Below, piece after piece: positions 58,151-64,000 of a stretch of DNA of 64,000 nt. Made by a program: the position numbers and the translations under genes. Below the pieces are notes generated by a model, which saw only the letters and a program-made list of their open reading frames with translations, was not told the DNA's origin and made no database searches. Origin of the DNA: Schistosoma haematobium (lineage: Eukaryota; Platyhelminthes; Trematoda; Strigeidida; Schistosomatidae). Every line of letters starts with the position of its first letter. Position 1 is the first letter of the stretch. The stretch is taken from positions 40,213,523-40,277,522 of the forward strand of contig NC_067198.1 of NCBI RefSeq assembly GCF_000699445.3, written 5' to 3'.

Positions 58151-58675
58151 GTAATTTCAATGGTTAAGATCATGAGTCAGTTGAAGCTAGACCACCATGG
58201 AAAACCTGGAAGCATTGGACGGCCGTTTCGTCCTATTGAGGGACTCCTCAGTAGTGCGCACTCACGACCTCGCCCCCTGCGAGATTCGAACCCGGGACCT
58301 ACTGGTTTCGCGCGCGAGCACTTAACCACTAGACCACTGAGTTCTAGTGAGAAGTAGTGACCAGTGGAGTTCAACCAGGTTTGTTGTGAGATAGTAACCC
58401 ACTGAAGACAATGGTGGATATGTTGCTCAATTTCGTGGATTAGTTGAAGTTAGACATTAACACCGTTGGATGCCGGCTCAGTGCTCAGTGGTCTAGTGGT
58501 TAAGTGCTCGCGCGCGAAACCAGTAGGTCCCGGGTTCGAATCTCGCAGGGGGCGAGGTCGTGGATGCGCACTACTAAGGAGTCCCGCAATAGAACGAAAC
58601 GGCCGTCCAGTGCTTCCAGGTTTCCCATGGTGGTCTAGCTCCAACTGACTCATGATCTTAACCATTGGAATTACT
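58151..58675. repeat. Beta-family palindrome with two complete tRNA-like/hammerhead halves
   Basis: Arms 58151-58341 and 58484-58675 (about 190 bp each) are near reverse complements, each with terminal arm, hammerhead and tRNA-like segment. The left ribozyme (58257-58212, minus) keeps CTGAGGA, GAAA and GTC but has mismatches in stem I; the right one (+, near 58567-58612) has CTAAGGA in place of CUGANGA. The spacer (58342-58483) carries the TTAACACCGTTGGATGCCGG sequence of the family. Confidence 0.75.
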
Positions 58676-58679
58676 ATAA

Positions 58680-59630
58680 TATCCACAAAACCCATCTGAT
58701 ATTAAACAAAAAGTAGTTTAAGTCCAACATTCACTAACTAGAAGGAAAAAAACTATTACATAATTGATATTATACTGAAAAAATTTATTTGTTTATATAC
58801 AATAGAACATTATTTGCGATTCATATCCAATAGTAAATTGATATGATATGTCATTCAATTGAATTTTCTGATACTTATCATTTAATAATACATTCATTTC
58901 ATACTACTTAAATTCAATAGATACAATTTATGTAGAATTTAGTTTAGAATAAACGTTTTAACTTTTTATTATTTAACTCGTACTAATTCACATCATATAA
59001 GACGAAGTATTAACATTTCTATACATAAACAGTTGGAAGTTTACAAAAAATAGACGAATTTATAACGAAATTAGTTACTAAATAGAGTTAACATAAACAA
59101 TTACACAATAAACTTATTCACTCAAATGTTCTATCTCACACACACACACACTTCGTCACAATATAACGAAACGAAATGGTGAACAACAAATACATTAACG
59201 TTCATATTTAGTACAGTAGACAATAAATTGTGATCATTCATGTTAACACTGTGATCATAACGTATATGGTTGTAATGAAAACAAGACATTTTATTAAGTA
59301 GTGTTTATATGTATAATATAGTGGGTTTTTATATCACTCAATTTACATTTTATTTCAAGTTACAGATTCGTCATTTCAAAATGGATTGAACACATATAGT
59401 GTCAACACAGTGTTAATGATGTTGAGATTCAATAATGTATGTTCAGATGGAGTAATAAAAATTCAACTGGTGCCATGATCATAAAACATTGCAATTGGGT
59501 AGAGCTTAGATATACTTTACGAAGGTTATCTCGGCGAATTCCAATTTGTGCATTATTTGCCGACGATCGGACTGAGTGGAAGACGGAAATAAATTACCGG
59601 TTTGTGACATACAACCGTGAAATGAAAGAC
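58680..59630. other. AT-rich non-coding stretch
   Basis: Contains a short CA repeat at about 59139-59152; nothing else seen. Confidence 0.4.
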
Positions 59631-59639
59631 ATCAAGCGG

Positions 59640-59745
59640 TTGGAGGCTGACCCAGGTTTCAAGCAAGTTGGAACTCATCAACAAGGTATACCCGTAATCA
59701 TGAGGAAACTGATGGGCTATGGGATTCAAACCGCAATCAACCAGC
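59640..59745 (-). repeat. Gamma-family fragment with a near-intact hammerhead
   Basis: Minus strand: CCTTGTTGATGAGTTCC...GAAACCTGGGTCAGCC. GAAA, stem III ACCT/GGGT and the GTC triplet are kept; CUGANGA has become TTGATGA. Upstream, GGTTTGAATCC is a box B remnant. Confidence 0.55.
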
Positions 59746-60283
59746 TTCATGAAAGGATAGGCATTTGCTGGTCTATAACAATAATCAGGCTAAAGTTCTA
59801 GAGATCATGTAACTGGCTGAGATGTTATTAAACATAGCTCGGGAGAGAATGCGGGGACTACCCTGCTATATTTATTTCATAAACGCCCTAAACTGAAGAT
59901 AATCTAGCTTGGTTGCCTTTCTTTTTGTTTTCTCAAATTGAAATATACCCTCTTATAAATAATATTTATTTGTTGTTGATCGATTGTATGAACCTTCCTA
60001 TTTCTCCTTTTTCAAGTACATTATCGTTCCATTTTATGTGGCGCATTTCTTAATGCCCGATCGTGCTAACATTTAGGTGTCATAAACAAACAGTAAAACA
60101 AATATTTGATAATTTAATAGTTGAATTCATGATATTATCCACAAAAGCCCTTCTCTGACTAAAATATTTGATGCTCATGAACTATTTCCCGATGTTTAAC
60201 ATTGTGTATCAAGTTAATGATGTTATCTCAGCCGACAGTAGATGACTAAATCTGGTGCAAAAGAACTACTAATATATACTGTT

Positions 60284-60654
60284 ATTTCACAGATTGAAAT
60301 CATGAGTCAGTTGAAGCTAGACCACCATGGAAAACCTGGAAGCACTGGACGGCCGTTTCGTCCTAGTATGGGACTCCTCAGCAGTGCGCATCCACGATCC
60401 CGCACCACGCGGGGCTCGAACCCAGGACCTACTGGCTTCGCGCGCGAGCACTTAACCACTAGACCACTGAGCCGGCATCCAACGGTGTTAATGTCTAACT
60501 TCAACCAATCCACGAAGTTGCGCCACCGCACACCATTGTCTTCAGTGAGTTCCTATACTAGGAGTCCCATACTAGGACGAAACGGCCGTCCAGTGCTTCC
60601 AGGTTTTCAATGGTGGTCTAGCTTCAACTGACTCATGATTTCAATCTGTGAAAT
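60284..60654 (-). repeat. Beta-family foldback, best-preserved copy
   Basis: Arms 60284-60378 and 60560-60654 (95 bp) are almost perfect reverse complements. The minus strand holds a full tRNA-like segment (about 60475-60405: CAGTGGTCTAGTGGTTAAG as box A, GGGTTCGAGCCC as box B) and then the intact hammerhead at 60387-60342. The plus-strand arm has the 3' half but lacks CUGANGA. Confidence 0.8.
60342..60387 (-). ncRNA. Type I hammerhead ribozyme, beta family, core intact
   Basis: Minus strand: stem I GCACTG (60387-60382) with CAGTGC (60347-60342); CTGAGGA (60381-60375); stem II GTCC/GGAC with loop CATACTA; GAAA (60359-60356); stem III ACGG/CCGT; GTC (60350-60348). The cut is predicted between 60348 and 60347. 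Confidence 0.8.
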
Positions 60655-61084
60655 TTCTAAAATCTCCACAAAACCCATTCTGATAAAAATACTGTTATAT
60701 TTTAAAAAATTTTCTTAAGATGATTACTGTTAGCCAACGATTTGACAAAAAGACAGATTAACTTATCTAATAGCAGTAAAGTGAGATAATAATTAGGTAT
60801 ATTACAAATAACTAACAATTTGACTTTTGTATTAGGACCGACAAAATAGCCTTCTACAAGTTGCTTGAGACATCCATTAGGCATAATCTATAATGGGAGC
60901 TATAGACAATTGTCATTTAGTCTTTTATTTATAAATAGTAAGATGTCGCTTTTATCTATCATACAGATTTTTACTAGGATTATGATTATCTTTTTTTCTT
61001 TCTTTGCTCATTGTGTTAGACACCTCTTTTTGGTTTTTGCTAGACCAGACAACCAACTACTGTTTTATGGCTAATCCATGCTGC

Positions 61085-61222
61085 TTATCAGTCAGTCAGT
61101 TGTAAGCAACACAGGACTTGACACATGTGTTCCGATTCAAATTGCTACAACATAATAACATAGTGAGATGGAACTACCAAGAGAACTGCTAGAATAGTAG
61201 CAGTAACAGTGCAGAATACTAG
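61085..61222 (-). pseudogene. CR1-like retrotransposon 3'-end fragment
   Basis: The plus strand starts TCAGTCAGTCAG, the complement of the (TGAC)n tail at 46.98 kb, and continues with sequence similar to the complement of about 46780-46970 and to 63296-63440. Confidence 0.5.
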
Positions 61223-61236
61223 ACATAGACAATATG

Positions 61237-61758
61237 CCCCCAAATGCCCTGGTACGGTCGAGAGTGGGGAGAGTCCACTCTCCATCTCGAAATTCTCTCA
61301 TATGGACACGCGTATATAGCCTCTGCCAGGGAAGTCCTACTCACTGCCTTCTCGTGACATTACTGTTGTTCATGGAATAGAGAGGACGAAAAGCGAATAT
61401 CCGGCGCTTTAACCGGGTTGGTGAGCATGGAGAGTTCACCTAGGGGAGTTGGAAAATCCTAATTCCAAACCAATGGTGCACATGAGCTCCAGTATCCTGA
61501 GGGAATAAATGGCGCATGAACCAATCGTTGTTCAACGACTACCATGGGACTGCATCTCCTTACGATGCTCCACTGCCTTGTGGATCGGACCTTTAAGCCG
61601 AAGGCTTCGGGTGTGACCTCCTAAGGAAACCACCTGCTTCGGTTTGGGCACCCGGTCAGTATCACAGCCCTCACACAAATCAAATGAGGTTTGTGTGGCG
61701 CATATGTATTTAGTGCCTTCTTGTACCAATATCTATGTGTTCAAATAAATAAATAAAT
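61237..61758 (+). mobile_element. Internally deleted, non-autonomous derivative of the CR1-like element
   Basis: 522 bp between perfect 14-bp direct repeats, ACATAGACAATATG (61223-61236 and 61759-61772). The first roughly 440 bp equal the 5' untranslated region of the CR1-like element at 15196-14740 (both begin CCCCCAAATGCCCTGGTACG). At about 61680 it jumps to that element's last bases (GTGTGGCGCATATGTATTT...TTGTACCAATATCTATGTG) and ends in an (AAAT)n tail. All coding sequence is gone. Confidence 0.85.
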
Positions 61759-61772
61759 ACATAGACAATATG

Positions 61773-63295
61773 ATTTAAGAAAGAATGATTGCTATTTCTG
61801 GTAACGCATTCACCAAATATAGATTTATGGACTTGGCTTTGTATCAAATTGTGTGAGATTTAACGATACTACTTATTTACACAAGAAGAGAATTAGGTGG
61901 AGCAAGCTTTGAAACAGACTTATTGGTTATAGAAGATAGGTGTTTCAACCACTAAGCCATTGACATACCTACTATGTGGAGATTTCCTATTTATGAACCA
62001 TTATTGTAATGATTGTAAAATTGTATCCAAACTACATAATTTACTGATGTCAGCATTAAAAGCCAGTTTTGAAAAATAATGGAAATCATTTTTGAAAAGA
62101 GCAGCCACGGAGGACGGAAACAACATTACCCTTTATTTAGACAAATAACCACTCAGAGCAATAAAAAACGCATGAAGATAACAGTATCACAACAGAAATT
62201 CAAGCAAGAATACCGCTTTATCGCAAATTAAAATAAGAGCGATGGGTTTTTTTTTAATAAGAAACGTGTGGTAGATACACACCACTTTTAGAAAAGAGTA
62301 TATGAACAGTAGAAAAACTGAACATTTTTATACTTAATACAATGAAAATAGAAATTATTAAAATCCTTTATTCATCAGCGACGAATATACTTCTTAGGAT
62401 CTCTCTCTACACGACCCGGCTACCATACTCGACTAGTCTCGTCCCCTGTATAAGTGGGACAATCAGTGTTACAAGATAGATCCCGAAAACGCTAGCATAT
62501 TCTTGTGTTTAAATTATGAATATACTAACAATATTCTCACTGTGATTTTTACTCTCATTCAATTTAGTTTATTTGTAATATAACTACGCACCTGTCCAAA
62601 CGGCGTCCTGATTTTGGGAACTAGCCGAGTGAAGTAGTATCTGAAGAATAGCAAGTAATGAGAGTAGCCTAGTTGTATAAAGAGAGATCTTAACAAAAAT
62701 ATTGACTAGTTGTTAAATATTCTGTTGTTTACATCCGAGCAAAAAAAATGGTAAATTCGAAAAGTGAAACACTGAAGGCAGTTTAGATGAAGTTTCGTCC
62801 CCTGAGCTGGATGGTTTGATCTTGAAGCTTTCATTATCCTTCCGAAAAACATCATCAGCACAAACTCCAGGTACAAATGAAGTGTTCGAATTTCTCTACA
62901 TATAACCCACAGCTTGTCCTGTAGACCTCCATCTTGATTGGTTATTGTTAACCTTTAACCTGTCATTGCTTGCTTCTTGTATATATATAGAACCAAAATC
63001 CAAATTATTGGGGAATCCAATCGAAAAAAAGTAAACAATGACAGAAAATAAAACCACCCAAATCATCCACCTGAGCTACAAATCTTCTCCACGATCTCAA
63101 CGTTGAAAGTAATTCTTTTAAAACAGGTATATTTGATTACTTAGCCCATTTTCCTTTCTAGGTAGCTCAAAAAGTATCATTTCATATTGTGGGCGACCGG
63201 CAAGCGACAACCGCCCTAATAACCTTTAATAGAACTTAGAACTGAAAGATAAAATCAACAAGCTTATCACAAGGAAAGCATAATTTCCAAATTCT
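61773..63295. other. Non-coding stretch
   Basis: No gene recognised. 62900-62985 ends in a TTGTATATATATAG block that could be a promoter of an unrecognised repeat. Confidence 0.35.
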
Positions 63296-63580
63296 TATCA
63301 GTCAGTCATACACAAAGTAGGCACTAGCACATGTGTACGTCGGTTCACATTGCCAGATCCCATAAGCATATCGAGAGGAAATCCTGAAAGCAAATCCTAG
63401 AGTAGTAGGGGTAATAACAGTATTAATTGAAATGGAAAAGATTAGATACTGAAGATGCTACTCGATAAGAAAATATAAGTTAATGAAATAAAGTTCATGG
63501 AAAAAAATTAGAAACTTAGAATCAAAAGGGAGACGAAGACTGAATGCATGTGTCATTGCAGATGATTTTGAGTCACTTCA
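63296..63580 (-). pseudogene. CR1-like retrotransposon 3'-end fragment
   Basis: Starts CAGTCAGTCATACACAAAGT on the plus strand (complement of the TGAC tail) and is similar to 61085-61222 and to the complement of 46780-46990. No coding part remains. Confidence 0.5.
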
Positions 63581-64000
63581 CACAATATCTACGGCCATTA
63601 GTTACGATAATCAAGCGGAATTCAGCTAGGTACTTTATACCTATTAACATGGCTCAGTCCAACTATCAATAACTTCATGAAAGGATACTACGTCTTGATT
63701 TGGTCACCCCTAGCTTATATCCAACGTAATTCTGCAAGCATATATTGTCACAATAAATGAAGCAAGTTCAATGCCTTCCATTGTATTAGTCGCCCTTGTT
63801 TTGAAAATAAATGTACGAATAAACTATAAATATAATCTATTTGTTATTCTTGAGCTGAATTCCCTTTCACACTCTTAAATATTAATCACAGCCTAATATG
63901 GTAAACACCAGACAGATATTTGAACACTCCACAATCAAAAAAACCAAAAAGTGTGAAGAGCGACAGACTTTCTAGTAATGATACTCATTACATCAATGTT

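Noticed and set aside
58400..58560. Genuine tRNA genes at the box A/B matches in beta elements
   Set aside because: The segments have CTAGTGGTTAAG and GGTTCGAATC boxes but no acceptor-stem pairing at the expected distance and sit inside repeats with hammerheads; they are tRNA-derived, not tRNA genes.
61532..61729. 65-codon minus-strand ORF
   Set aside because: It is part of the non-autonomous CR1-like derivative and is antisense to it; it only mirrors the untranslated region.
1..64000. CRISPR arrays, operons and bacterial-type signals
   Set aside because: Long introns, AATAAA signals and non-LTR elements show a eukaryotic genome; no regularly spaced short repeats were seen.

Overview
The window looks like nuclear DNA of a blood fluke (genus Schistosoma). 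The evidence is an AT-rich intron/repeat landscape, genes split by long introns, non-LTR retrotransposons of the RTE (SR2-like) and CR1-like clades, a Gypsy-type gag with a CCHC knuckle, and above all several copies of the schistosome hammerhead-ribozyme repeat (the SM-alpha type). The species cannot be fixed from the sequence alone.

Host genes are few. (1) Two paralogous single-exon genes, 1340-1990 and 23002-23670 (+), encode small cysteine-free, lysine-rich secreted proteins; both carry the same upstream module at the same distance from ATG. (2) A split prosaposin-like gene lies on the minus strand, with five exons visible at 56293-56138, 53886-53806, 52483-52022, 48721-48641 and 46261-45626. 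They encode two complete saposin B domains and at least four saposin A-type modules; the 5' end is not found. (3) A possible last exon of an unknown gene lies at 22623-22753.

The rest is mobile DNA. 7766-16406 is a three-level nest: an RTE copy is split by a CR1-like element (9571-15196, 8-bp target duplication), itself split by a second RTE copy (11113-13606, 11-bp duplication). 17.9-22.4 kb holds a degraded unidentified minus-strand element and a degraded Gypsy-like element. 28.3-36.1 kb holds LTR-like repeats interrupted by an RTE copy (28742-30032), a solo LTR and a tRNA/hammerhead retroposon; a second RTE copy (33337-34254) shares about 720 bp of near-identical sequence with the first, in inverted orientation. 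61237-61758 is an internally deleted derivative of the CR1-like element with a 14-bp target duplication.

The most striking theme is three repeat families (called alpha, beta and gamma here) that are unrelated outside the motif but share one design: a tRNA-like segment followed by a type I hammerhead with a four-base-pair, loopless, self-complementary stem III (ACGC/GCGU, ACGG/CCGU, ACCC/GGGU). Four copies keep every core residue: 41654-41714 (-), 30711-30756 (-), 50102-50147 (+) and 60342-60387 (-). Many copies are foldbacks with a hammerhead half at each end. All comparisons were made by eye; no search, folding or alignment program was run.
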